A DNA stretch of 42,532 bases from UBA11524 sp963590165 (GTDB taxonomy: Bacteria > Bacillota > Clostridia > Christensenellales > Aristaeellaceae): positions 1-42,532 of the forward strand of contig CAVANO010000007.1 of NCBI GenBank assembly GCA_963590165.1. Reading direction: 5' to 3'. Positions 18,093-26,231 of the stretch are shown in pieces. Below the pieces are notes generated by a model, which was not told the origin of the DNA, searched no databases, and worked only from the letters and a program-made list of their open reading frames with translations. The number at the start of each line of letters is the position of its first letter. Position 1 is the first letter of the stretch. Position numbers and translations under genes: made by a program.

Positions 18093-19931
18093 ATGGCGGA
18101 ACAATTGAATTTTGACTGGATTGCAAAGGAGTTAGGTGCAGAGATGCCGATTCGCTTTGCATCGGGCATCAGCGGCATTGAACTGCGCAAGGAGGAAGAC
18201 GGCTGGACGGCGCAGTTGGCGCAGCCGTGGATGGCAGGACGTGCCGTCGGACTGATTCTGGCAAATGCGGATGCACCGTCTGGCTTCATGCTGCACGAAA
18301 CGCCTGTTTTCGATCGTCTTGGCGTCATGCTGGATTGCTCGCGCAATGCCGTGCCGCACGTGGAAACGGTCAAGCACCTGCTGCGCATTCTTTCGCGGAT
18401 GGGTTTTTCCACGCTGCAGCTGTACATGGAGGACGTTTTTCAGCTGGCGGATTACCCCTATTTCGGCTACGGCAGGATGGGCTACACCGATGACGAGCTG
18501 ACGGCGCTGGACGATTACGCCGCATCGCTGGGCATGGAGCTGGTTCCTGCCGTGCAGACGCTGGCGCATTTGATGCAGACACTCAAGTGGGATGCCATGC
18601 GCGATTATGTGGACGTGAATGACATCTTGCTGGCGGATGACGAAAAGACATTGCAGCTGATTGAAGCGATTTTCTCAAAGATGCGCAAATGTTTCCGAAC
18701 AAACCGCATCAACATCGGCATGGACGAAGCGCATATGCTGGGGCTTGGCAACTATCTGCAGAAACACGGCTTTACCGACCGCACGCAGCTCATCCTGCGC
18801 CACTTTGAGCGTGTCCACACGCTGGCGAACAAGTATGGCTTCCAGCCGATGATGTGGAGCGACATGTTCTTCCGCCTAGCGGCCGGCGGTGAGTATTATC
18901 AAGCGGACTGCAAAATCGACGCAACTGTCGGCGAGAAGTTACCTGAGGACACAACACTCATCTACTGGGATTACTACAGTTTTGACCAAAAGCATTATGA
19001 TGATATGCTGAATGCACATCTGCAAATCACGCCGAACATCGCTTTTGCCGCCGGCGCACGCAAGTCCAATAGCCTTGTACCGTGCAACCATTTCAGCATC
19101 GAATGCGCGAAGCATGCGTTTCCGGCATGCAAGGCACGCGGCATCCGCGATGTGTTCGTGACAGTTTGGGGTGATAATGGTGCGGAGGCATCGCTGTTTG
19201 GTATTCTGCCGACGCTGCAATACTGGGCAGAGCTCTGCTGGCGTGGTCAGGCAGAGGATGATGCGCTTCGCACCGCCTTTTTTGCCTGCACCAGCGGCAA
19301 TTGGGATGACTTCCTCACACTGGGTGAATCGGTCTTTACGCCGGACAATCCTAAACCCGGGCGCATCGCCGTCAACGCCTCGAAAACGCTGCTGTATGAG
19401 GATATCCTGACGCCGCTGTTCTCCGATCAGATGGATATGCCGGCTTATACGGCACATCTGACAGAAAATCTTGCGCAGTATCCAGTCGAAAGTGGCATTT
19501 GGCAACCGCTGTTTGCCTGCGGCAAAGCCTTCACCCGACTGCTACTGAAGAAATGCACGCTGACACACAAGTTGCATGCAGCATGGCAATCAAAGGATTG
19601 CGAAACGCTGCGGCACATCAGCGAAAGCGATCTACCGGTACTGTGTGAAATGCTGGACGATTTCATCCGCACGCTTCATGCGCGCTGGCTCTGGGAAAGC
19701 AAGCCTGCCGGAATGGACGTGCTCGACTTGCGGCTCGGTGGCATGCGTCAGCGCTTCCTGACCGCGCAAGAACGGCTGCGCAGCTACCTGAACGGAGAAA
19801 TCACGACCATTGAGGAACTTGACATCGCGCTGCTGCCATTCTCAGATGTCGCTGCGGCACAGGGGCACTGCGAGGGTTCTGCCCCCTTCTGGCACAGAAT
19901 CGTGTCAGCGTCTTCCGTTGCGGAAATATAA
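18093..19931 (+). CDS. Cytoplasmic GH20 beta-N-acetylhexosaminidase-like enzyme
   Basis: 612 residues, no signal peptide. The catalytic barrel starts around residue 75 (FDRLGVMLDCSRN). NIGMDEAHMLGLG carries the GH20 acid pair D211-E212. It resembles the GcnA-type intracellular hexosaminidases that release terminal GlcNAc or GalNAc from short imported oligosaccharides. AAAGGAACC precedes the ATG. Last gene of the transporter operon, opposite the sulfatase operon, implying HexNAc-containing sulfated glycans. The TAA stop (19929-19931) is formed at the left edge of a dispersed repeat, so the last residues may differ from the ancestral C-terminus. Confidence 0.88.
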   Translation: MAEQLNFDWIAKELGAEMPIRFASGISGIELRKEEDGWTAQLAQPWMAGRAVGLILANADAPSGFMLHETPVFDRLGVMLDCSRNAVPHVETVKHLLRILSRMGFSTLQLYMEDVFQLADYPYFGYGRMGYTDDELTALDDYAASLGMELVPAVQTLAHLMQTLKWDAMRDYVDVNDILLADDEKTLQLIEAIFSKMRKCFRTNRINIGMDEAHMLGLGNYLQKHGFTDRTQLILRHFERVHTLANKYGFQPMMWSDMFFRLAAGGEYYQADCKIDATVGEKLPEDTTLIYWDYYSFDQKHYDDMLNAHLQITPNIAFAAGARKSNSLVPCNHFSIECAKHAFPACKARGIRDVFVTVWGDNGAEASLFGILPTLQYWAELCWRGQAEDDALRTAFFACTSGNWDDFLTLGESVFTPDNPKPGRIAVNASKTLLYEDILTPLFSDQMDMPAYTAHLTENLAQYPVESGIWQPLFACGKAFTRLLLKKCTLTHKLHAAWQSKDCETLRHISESDLPVLCEMLDDFIRTLHARWLWESKPAGMDVLDLRLGGMRQRFLTAQERLRSYLNGEITTIEELDIALLPFSDVAAAQGHCEGSAPFWHRIVSASSVAEI

Positions 19932-20070
19932 GGCAGCACCGCACAAATGAGATAGTACGATGAATGGTGAATTTTGTACCAAAGGCAGACCGGCGAAATA
20001 ATTCCTTATTTCGCCGGTCTCATATAATGCAAAAGGCATATTCAGCAGTGCCGAATTGTGCGGCATGACC
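19930..20070. repeat. MITE-like dispersed repeat, copy A
   Basis: About 141 bases. The left end AGGCAGCACCGCACAA is matched imperfectly in inverted orientation at the right end (TTGTGCGGCATGACC, 20056-20070). A 15-bp perfect palindrome (19987-20020) lies in the centre. The first 47 bases match copy C on the other strand at 37 of 47 positions by my count. A segment near the right end (GCAAAAGGCATATTCA) matches copy B. No coding sequence. Confidence 0.7.
19987..20020. terminator. Perfect 15-bp hairpin inside repeat copy A
   Basis: AGACCGGCGAAATAA (19987-20001) and its exact inverse (20006-20020) are separated by TTCC. It lies between the convergent GH20 and Tim44-like genes and may end transcription from both sides, although no long U-tract follows. 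Confidence 0.55.
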
Positions 20071-20194
20071 ATAACAATGGTAACGCCATCTTTGAACCGC
20101 AATTATGCTTCAAACCGCTTACATGTTCACCGGCTCGAAACATATCGCGAATCTCTCAATTCTTGGGAACTTGCTGTCAATATCTTTTTCACAA

Positions 20195-21061
20195 TCAATG
20201 TTTTACGGTTTCTCTGGAAATACCCTTGATGGATGAAATCACCCAGTCGTAGCCAGAGTTTTCAATCACAGAATCGCAATACGGGCACTTGGCAAAACGA
20301 TTGGCATCCACCGCTGCGCCGCAATTGGGGCAGTTGATCGTGCGCTTGGCATGAATTTGCTCACTGCGTTCCAGTGTCCACTCGTAGTGCATATAGATTT
20401 CATCTTTGCGGCTGCCGCGAACCACCTTGCCATTCCTGTCGGTCAGATAATTGACAAAGCGCGTACGCAGGGAGACATACAGAAAGTCAGGCTTTTGGTC
20501 GTCTGTTGCAGGAATACAGCCAAGCAAGTTGACCTCCAGCACCGCTATATGCTCCAAATGGCTGGTGATGCCCTTGTCAGTAAATTCCCGTTTCAGCTGG
20601 GATGCCATCTGTGCATAATAAGGGGCAGTCAAAAGCGGTTCGACAGGGGACAAATCTCCCTTTGCCCATGCTTCCTGCAGGCGGATATACATATTGGACA
20701 GACGACCAGTCAGTTCGCTCTCATTGAAATTATTCAGAGCGCTGACAGGCTTCAATGCGGATGGATCCACACCCTTGGCACCCTTGGCACCCTTGAAACG
20801 TTTTTTTCTTTTTTCAGAAATGCTGTCGACAATCGCAACCACCGCGATTATTCCAACGGTAATGATCACGATTTCGAAGCTCCATTCGCCATCATCATCA
20901 TCATAATAATAGCTGTCATCGCTGCTGTAATCCGAGCTGCTGTAGTCCGATCCGCCGTAGTCGGAATCGCCCGAAAAATCGCCGAAATCGGCACGGCTCA
21001 AGGTGCATGCAGAAAAAAGAAGCATGAGGAGTACCGACAGACAAAGAAGACGTTTTTTCAT
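20195..21061 (-). CDS. Tim44-like domain protein with C-terminal zinc ribbon, membrane-attached
   Basis: 288 residues. N-terminal hydrophobic signal ending in LLFSACTLSRA, close to a lipobox. A Ser/Asp/Tyr-rich low-complexity stretch follows (about residues 28-58), then a membrane helix (FEIVIITVGIIAVVAIVDSI, about 62-81), a Lys-rich segment with a GAKGAKG repeat, and a Tim44-like domain (about 108-235). Last is a zinc ribbon CPNCGAAVDANRFAKCPYC. This architecture recurs in Clostridia; its role is not established. GAGGAA precedes the ATG, and a TTGTCA-N17-TATAAT promoter lies about 145 bases upstream. It stands alone, convergent to GH20. Confidence 0.8.
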   Translation of the reverse strand: MKKRLLCLSVLLMLLFSACTLSRADFGDFSGDSDYGGSDYSSSDYSSDDSYYYDDDDGEWSFEIVIITVGIIAVVAIVDSISEKRKKRFKGAKGAKGVDPSALKPVSALNNFNESELTGRLSNMYIRLQEAWAKGDLSPVEPLLTAPYYAQMASQLKREFTDKGITSHLEHIAVLEVNLLGCIPATDDQKPDFLYVSLRTRFVNYLTDRNGKVVRGSRKDEIYMHYEWTLERSEQIHAKRTINCPNCGAAVDANRFAKCPYCDSVIENSGYDWVISSIKGISRETVKH

Positions 21062-21202
21062 GGTTATTCCTCTTTCAAATGATTTTTAATGATGCGGATA
21101 GGGAAAAGCAAGAACAGCAAAAGCCTGTAGTTGCTCAATCGTATCATTCAGGCAACTATAGCACATGATTGTGCTTACTTTTCCGAATCTAACTACAGTG
21201 CT

Positions 21203-21231
21203 ATTATATCATCTGCGAAAGGAAATGACAA
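21203..21231 (-). promoter_or_regulatory. Sigma-A promoter of the Tim44-like gene
   Basis: Minus strand: TTGTCA (21231-21226), 17-base spacer, TATAAT (21208-21203). The -10 is perfect and the -35 differs from consensus at one position. Confidence 0.75.
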
Positions 21232-21316
21232 CACTTCACAAACCATCATTCTGATTTTGACGAGAATCTCCTCGAACTTGCTCTGAACCAGTTCTTAATG
21301 CATCATTAATAAGCAA

Positions 21317-21346
21317 AGCCGGAATCCCATTGCTGAGGTTCCGGCT
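21317..21346 (-). terminator. Terminator of the flavoprotein gene
   Basis: On the minus strand AGCCGGAA (21346-21339) pairs perfectly with TTCCGGCT (21324-21317), followed by TTGCTTATTAAT. It is 35 bases past the stop of the secreted flavin reductase. Confidence 0.65.
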
Positions 21347-21380
21347 CTTCGTGTAATGTTAAAATATACGGTTTAGGAAA

Positions 21381-23195
21381 TTAGTTGCTGCCCTTTGCAA
21401 GTTCAACCGCATTCTCAGCCGCGATCATGCCCCAGGTCACGCAGTTGCCGTGCGCCATGCCGCCGACAGAGGAATGACCTGCGATGTTGTCGCTGCCGAC
21501 CTGCTCGCCGCACTGGTACAGACCAACGATGGGTGTGCCGTCCTCGCGGATGATGTTGGCATTCTCGTTCATCGCAACGCCGCCGTTCGTCATCATGACG
21601 TAAGGCATGGTCTTGATGGCATAGAGCTTGCCGCCGTTCTCGAGGGAAATCATGTTCTCGGTGCGGCCGAAAGGATCCTCAGCCTCACCGGCGCATGCCT
21701 TGTTGTATGCTTCGACCGTCGCAGTCAGGCCTTCAACATCGATACCTGCCTTCTGGGCAAGTTCTTCGATGGTGTCCGCTTCCCAGACGTTCTCGCCGAG
21801 CGCAAGCTGCTCTTCCCAAGCCGCCTGCAGATCGGTTACGCCGTAGAGAATGGTGGACGGATCCGACAGCATCGCCTCGTTGAAGATTACATACACGAGG
21901 TTATCCGTCGCAGCGTTCCAAGCATTGGACTGGTCGGTGGAGTTCGCAGCAGGCTCGTTGGTCAGGCGGTTGCCTTCCAGCGTCACCCAGATCGGCTGCT
22001 TGTTGGTGTACAGGTTAGCGCTCAGCACCTTGTGGAAGCTGCCGGTGTTGATGCCGCCAGCGTACGCGGAAACCCAATCCATGCCGGAGAGCGCCGCACC
22101 CAGTTCAAGTGCAAAGGTGTAGCCGTCGCCGCGAGCCGTGTCTGCGCAGGTCGTCAGCACGTTCTTGAAGTTGTAGGTCTTGAGCATTTCCTCGTTGCCG
22201 CCGTAGCCGCCGCACGCCAGGATGACAGCAGGCGCATTGTATGTGCGCTCACCGTAGGCGTTGGTCGCCGTCACGCCGGTCACCTTTTCGCCGTCGTAGT
22301 TGACGCCGGTCACCTGCGTGTTCAGCATCAGGCAAACATTGCCGTTCGCAATGCCTTCGTCAACCTTGGCACTGAGAGCGGAAGCATAACCGGAGCCGCC
22401 CTTGCCGCTGGACTTGCTGACATCGCCGTCAGCCGGAACAGCATAATGCACGCGGGGCACGTTCAGCGCCACATAGCCGCCATAGGTCGGCACGCGGTCG
22501 CCAAAGTTCACGCCGACATACGTATCCAGCCAGTCCACTGCACGACCGCAGTTTTCTGCGAAGGTCTGTGCGAGCGTGGGGTTGTTCATGCCTTCGCCGC
22601 CGAGGCGTTCGAAGTCCTGCAGCATCAGTTCAACAGAGTCCTCGATGTTGTTTTCCGCTTCGATGATTGTGTTGACGCCGACCAGAGAGCCGCCGGACAG
22701 CAGGGAGCTGCCGCCGACCTTGGACTGCTGCTCAATCAGCAGGACGTTTGCGCCCAGTTCAGCCGCGCGGACAGTTGCCGCCAGACCGCCGAAGCCAGCA
22801 CCGACAACGATCACATCGATGTGGTCGAACGGAACAATAACTTCCTCTTCGACTTCTTCTTCAACGCCGTCCAGTGCATTTTGGACAGCCGTCTTGATGG
22901 CATTGGACGTCACGGTTGCACCTGCCACCGCATCGACATCCGTCGAGTTGGCTGCCACGATTGCCGCCGGAATCTGCTCCAGCGCCGGATCGCTGACACC
23001 GGCAGTCTCATTGTGACTTACAACGGTTACATCGGTTATAACGCCGCCTGCAACCGTCACGGAAACGCGGACATCGCCGCCCATACCCTGTGCAACACCC
23101 TCATAGGTGCCGTCAGCCGTTTCGGCGAAAGCAATGCCAGACATCGTCAGGAGCATCGCCACAGCCAGCACAGCTGAAAGAAGCTTGCGAACCAT
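21381..23195 (-). CDS. Secreted FMN-binding/FAD-dependent fumarate-reductase-like flavoprotein
   Basis: 604 residues. Signal peptide at residues 1-24 (ends SGIAFA), no lipobox. FMN-binding domain at 28-110 with D88-A-V-A-G-A-T94, the motif in which ApbE attaches FMN to the Thr. A Glu-rich linker (EEEVEEE) follows, then an FAD-binding domain of the fumarate reductase/succinate dehydrogenase flavoprotein class (VIVVGAGFGGLAATVRAAELG, IEQQSKVGGSS). It probably reduces an extracellular acceptor (fumarate, urocanate, methacrylate or similar) with electrons from the membrane; the acceptor is unknown. The start at 23195 follows AAGGAGG; the longer frame to 23351 crosses the promoter. No ApbE or electron donor gene is nearby. 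Confidence 0.88.
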   Translation of the reverse strand: MVRKLLSAVLAVAMLLTMSGIAFAETADGTYEGVAQGMGGDVRVSVTVAGGVITDVTVVSHNETAGVSDPALEQIPAAIVAANSTDVDAVAGATVTSNAIKTAVQNALDGVEEEVEEEVIVPFDHIDVIVVGAGFGGLAATVRAAELGANVLLIEQQSKVGGSSLLSGGSLVGVNTIIEAENNIEDSVELMLQDFERLGGEGMNNPTLAQTFAENCGRAVDWLDTYVGVNFGDRVPTYGGYVALNVPRVHYAVPADGDVSKSSGKGGSGYASALSAKVDEGIANGNVCLMLNTQVTGVNYDGEKVTGVTATNAYGERTYNAPAVILACGGYGGNEEMLKTYNFKNVLTTCADTARGDGYTFALELGAALSGMDWVSAYAGGINTGSFHKVLSANLYTNKQPIWVTLEGNRLTNEPAANSTDQSNAWNAATDNLVYVIFNEAMLSDPSTILYGVTDLQAAWEEQLALGENVWEADTIEELAQKAGIDVEGLTATVEAYNKACAGEAEDPFGRTENMISLENGGKLYAIKTMPYVMMTNGGVAMNENANIIREDGTPIVGLYQCGEQVGSDNIAGHSSVGGMAHGNCVTWGMIAAENAVELAKGSN

Positions 23196-23234
23196 TTTTG
23201 TTTTCCTCCTTGCGTATTCGTTTACGCGGCAACT

Positions 23235-23263
23235 ATTATATAGCATTGTTATAGAAATGTCAA
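23235..23263 (-). promoter_or_regulatory. Consensus sigma-A promoter of the flavoprotein gene
   Basis: Minus strand: TTGACA (23263-23258), 17-base spacer, TATAAT (23240-23235). Both hexamers are perfect, predicting strong constitutive expression. Confidence 0.88.
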
Positions 23264-23340
23264 TATGTTTCTGAAGAATCATGCACATCCGTTTTTTTCT
23301 GATATCCAGTAAGCCTTCGATTTCTGCAATCGCATCTGAC

Positions 23341-23388
23341 ACAAAATTCATTGTTCATCGTACCGCCTTATTGGTGCGGTATTGCCTA
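23341..23388. repeat. MITE-like dispersed repeat, copy C (single end)
   Basis: On the minus strand this begins AGGCAATACCGCAC and continues GTACGATGAACAATGAATTT. It matches the left 47 bases of copy A at 37 positions. Its inner arm also matches the right arm of copy B at 22 of 24 positions. It lies between the flavoprotein promoter and the peptide-transporter operon. Confidence 0.65.
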
Positions 23389-23488
23389 TATTATTATAAA
23401 TAAAAACACCAAAAAACCAGTAACGTACTTGCATAAAATAGTTGCCTGCTGTATTCTTATTCAGACTCTTTATAGGAGGTTTGTGGGC

Positions 23489-24427
23489 TTGACGAAGTAT
23501 GTTGTAAAGAAACTGCTGCAGGGCTGCCTGATGGTCTTTGTGGTTTCGATTTTTGTCTTTCTGATGCTCCACTTGATGCCTGGTGATCCTGTTGACCTAA
23601 TGACCGACCGCAAGGTCAGCGAGGAGAAGAAGCAGGAAATCCGCGTGAAGTATGGCTTAGATAAGTCACTGCCCGAACAGTATATTAACTGGATCGGCAA
23701 TATATTTCAGGGCGATCTCGGCACGTCAATCCGTACGCGTATGCCTGTCACTACCATGTTTGCGGCAAGACTGCCCGTAACGCTGAAACTGATGGGCATT
23801 TCACTGCTCTTGCAGATATTGATCGCTGTTCCGCTCGGGCTTGCGGCGGCATATAAAAAAGACAGCATATTTGATAGAATTGTCGTATCTGTGTCACTTT
23901 TCTTTGCAGCGATTCCGTCCTTCTGGGTGGCGGTGATGCTGATTCTTATCTTCGGTGTGACACTGAAGGTGCTGCCGATCAGCGGTTTCACATCCGCCGA
24001 ATCCTATATTCTGCCGATTGCTGCCATGGTGCTCGGCTCTATCGCGTCTACCATCCGGATGACAAAAAACGAAGTTCTTGATGTTATGCGTGAAAAATAT
24101 GTGCTGACCGCTTATGCGAAGGGGCTGCCGAAAAAGACGGTGTTAATCAAGCACGTCCTTCGCAATGCTCTGATTCTTGTGGCTGTGATGGTTTTCATGA
24201 ATATCCCGTGGCTGGTCGGCGGTGCGGTCATTATTGAGAATATATTCGTAATACCCGGCATGGGTGCATTACTGACGAGTTCCATACTGAATCAGGATTT
24301 TGCTGTCGTGCAGGCGTGCGTGCTACTGATTTCGGTGCTGACAGTAATCTGTAATCTGCTTTCTGATATCGTAACCGCCATTCTTGACCCGCGCATCCGC
24401 GTTTCACTGGAGGGCAACACCAATTGA
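23489..24427 (+). CDS. Oligopeptide/dipeptide ABC transporter permease (DppB/OppB type)
   Basis: 312 residues from a TTG start at 23489 (MTKYVVKKLL), chosen because AGGAGG lies 9 bases upstream; the open frame back to 23351 crosses the repeat and lacks a ribosome site. Family features: HLMPGDPVDLM after the first helix, GLDKSLPEQYINWIGNIFQGDLGTS, and the cytoplasmic loop YVLTAYAKGLPKKTVLIKHVLRNAL that contacts the ATPase. First gene of a five-gene peptide importer operon plus a peptidase. Ends overlapping the next gene's TTG start (TTGA). Confidence 0.92.
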   Translation: MTKYVVKKLLQGCLMVFVVSIFVFLMLHLMPGDPVDLMTDRKVSEEKKQEIRVKYGLDKSLPEQYINWIGNIFQGDLGTSIRTRMPVTTMFAARLPVTLKLMGISLLLQILIAVPLGLAAAYKKDSIFDRIVVSVSLFFAAIPSFWVAVMLILIFGVTLKVLPISGFTSAESYILPIAAMVLGSIASTIRMTKNEVLDVMREKYVLTAYAKGLPKKTVLIKHVLRNALILVAVMVFMNIPWLVGGAVIIENIFVIPGMGALLTSSILNQDFAVVQACVLLISVLTVICNLLSDIVTAILDPRIRVSLEGNTN

Positions 24428-25254
24428 AAAAAACGCTAAAAAGATTTATACGGAACAAAAACCTGCTCATCGGTTCCATCATGGTGTTGTCTGTCGTTGT
24501 GATTGCTGTTTTTGCAGACGTGATTGCACCCTACGGCTATAACACGCCGCATCTGATGGACAAACTGAAAGCACCGTGTGCCGAATACCCCTTCGGTACG
24601 GATGACTTTGGCCGTGATATGCTGAGCCGCGTCATTTATGGTGCACAGCCGGCGCTGCGTGTCGCACTTCTGGCAATGTTAATCGAAATGGGCATCGGCA
24701 TTACGCTGGGACTGCTTGCCGGCTACTATGGCAAGTGGGTGGATCACATCATCACTTTCATAAGTGATCTGACATGGAGTGTTCCGCCAATCGTGTTGTC
24801 CATGGCTGTAATTACCCTGATCGGCAAAAGCCTCGATAACGTCATCATTGCCATTGCGCTGGTCAGTTGGGCACAATATACGCGTGTTGTACGCTCAAAG
24901 ACACAGTCACTGCGATCTATGGCATTTGTCGAAACGGCAATTGCGTTCAATGAGTCGGATCCCGCAATCATGGTGCGGTACATTCTGCCGAATATTCTGC
25001 CGTCTATCATCGTGCTTGCCTCATTGTCCATTCCGCAAACAATCATGTCCACAACGGCATTGAGTTTCCTTGGCCTCGGCGCACAGCCGCCGTCTCCTGA
25101 CTGGGGCTTGGCGCTTTCAAGCTCGTTCTCCTACATCACCACAGCCCCTTGGCTTGCTATTTTTCCGGGACTTGCTCTCGTGTATACCGTTTTCGCCTTC
25201 AATCTCCTCGGCGAAGGGCTTCGCGACTGGCTTGACCCCAGACTGAAGGTATAA
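24424..25254 (+). CDS. Oligopeptide/dipeptide ABC transporter permease (DppC/OppC type)
   Basis: 276 residues. TTG start overlapping the upstream stop as TTGA, so translation is coupled. N-terminal cytoplasmic KKTLKRFIRNKN and helix, then HLMDKLKAPCAEYPFGTDDFGRDMLSRVIYGAQ, the family-wide post-TM1 motif. Ends LGEGLRDWLDPRLKV as usual for DppC. Partner of the preceding permease. Confidence 0.93.
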   Translation: MKKTLKRFIRNKNLLIGSIMVLSVVVIAVFADVIAPYGYNTPHLMDKLKAPCAEYPFGTDDFGRDMLSRVIYGAQPALRVALLAMLIEMGIGITLGLLAGYYGKWVDHIITFISDLTWSVPPIVLSMAVITLIGKSLDNVIIAIALVSWAQYTRVVRSKTQSLRSMAFVETAIAFNESDPAIMVRYILPNILPSIIVLASLSIPQTIMSTTALSFLGLGAQPPSPDWGLALSSSFSYITTAPWLAIFPGLALVYTVFAFNLLGEGLRDWLDPRLKV

Positions 25255-25266
25255 GCGGAGGACGAC

Positions 25267-26229
25267 ATGGATACAACATTACTGGAGCTGAGAAACCTCA
25301 GCATTGATTATCCTGTTGAAGGCGGTTACCTTTCTGCCGTCCATCATGTCAATCTGACTATCAACAAGGGCGAGTTTTTCGCGCTTGTCGGCGAAAGCGG
25401 CTGCGGCAAATCAACCATCGCGCATGCTATCATGAAGCTTTCGCTTGATCATACAGAACGGTATTCTGGTGAGGTCTGCTTTAATGGGCAGAACCTGATG
25501 GCAATGACGGAATCTGAAATTGAAAAACTCCGCGGCAAGGAAATCGGTATGATCTTTCAGAATCCGCTTGATTCCCTGAATCCGGTGTACACGGTTGGCT
25601 ATCAGGTTGAAGAGGCATTGCTACATGCCGGATTGTCCAAGAAGGAAGCAAAGGAACAAACCATTCAATTGTTCAGGGACGTGCAGATTCCTGATGCAGA
25701 AAGGCGCATCAAATCCTTCCCCCATGAGTTGTCCGGCGGTATGCGCCAGCGTGTCATGATTGCCATGATGCTTGCTCAGCATCCGAAACTGCTGATTGCC
25801 GACGAACCTACCACAGCGCTTGATGTGACGGTGGAGGCGCAAATCCTCGAAATCATGAAGGAAATGCGTAAAAAAACAAATGCTTCCATTCTGATGATCA
25901 CACATAACTTCGGTATTGTAGCAGAAACAGCAGATCGGGTCGGTATCATGTATGCAGGCGATCTGGTTGAGTGCGGTACGGTGTATCAAATCTTCGAAAA
26001 GCCGTCGCATCCTTATTCGCAGGCGCTCCTGGGGGCACTCCCGCGCATCCGCAAGTCGCAAGGACGCATTGCCACGATTGACGGCTCTGTTCCGCGCATT
26101 ATCGGCGAATGTCCCGGTTGCCGCTTTGCGAACCGTTGCCCGTATGCCACCGAACTTTGCCGGACCACACCGCCGCCTGTTAGAGAAATGGAGCAGGGGC
26201 ATTGGATGATGTGCCATAAGGAGGTGTAA
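25267..26229 (+). CDS. Peptide ABC transporter ATPase (DppD/OppD type)
   Basis: 320 residues. Walker A GESGCGKST, Q-loop FQNPLDSLNPV, signature LSGGMRQRV, Walker B LLIADEPTTALD, switch His in ITHNFG. The C-terminal oligopeptide-transporter region has four cysteines (CPGCRFANRCPYATELC), which in some relatives coordinate an iron-sulfur cluster. ATG 12 bases after dppC with GGAGG just ahead. Confidence 0.94.
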   Translation: MDTTLLELRNLSIDYPVEGGYLSAVHHVNLTINKGEFFALVGESGCGKSTIAHAIMKLSLDHTERYSGEVCFNGQNLMAMTESEIEKLRGKEIGMIFQNPLDSLNPVYTVGYQVEEALLHAGLSKKEAKEQTIQLFRDVQIPDAERRIKSFPHELSGGMRQRVMIAMMLAQHPKLLIADEPTTALDVTVEAQILEIMKEMRKKTNASILMITHNFGIVAETADRVGIMYAGDLVECGTVYQIFEKPSHPYSQALLGALPRIRKSQGRIATIDGSVPRIIGECPGCRFANRCPYATELCRTTPPPVREMEQGHWMMCHKEV

Positions 26230-26231
26230 AC

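Larger units (their letters stand above)
21062..21380. other. Intergenic region between Tim44-like gene and flavoprotein gene
   Basis: 319 bases without a gene. It holds the promoter of the Tim44-like gene (21203-21231), a roughly 130-base leader with two small inverted repeats (TAGTTGC/GCAACTA around 21130-21160 and AGCACA/TGTGCT around 21160-21176), and the terminator of the flavoprotein gene (21317-21346). I see no known riboswitch. Confidence 0.6.

Noticed and set aside
16391..18427. Long minus-strand frame opposite the binding-protein and GH20 genes
   Set aside because: Opposite two genes with clear families, ribosome sites and signal peptide; composition (Arg/Val/Ala-rich, no motif) is typical of an antisense shadow.
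21450..23177. 575-codon plus-strand frame opposite the flavoprotein gene
   Set aside because: His/Arg/Val-rich antisense shadow of a well-supported FMN/FAD enzyme.
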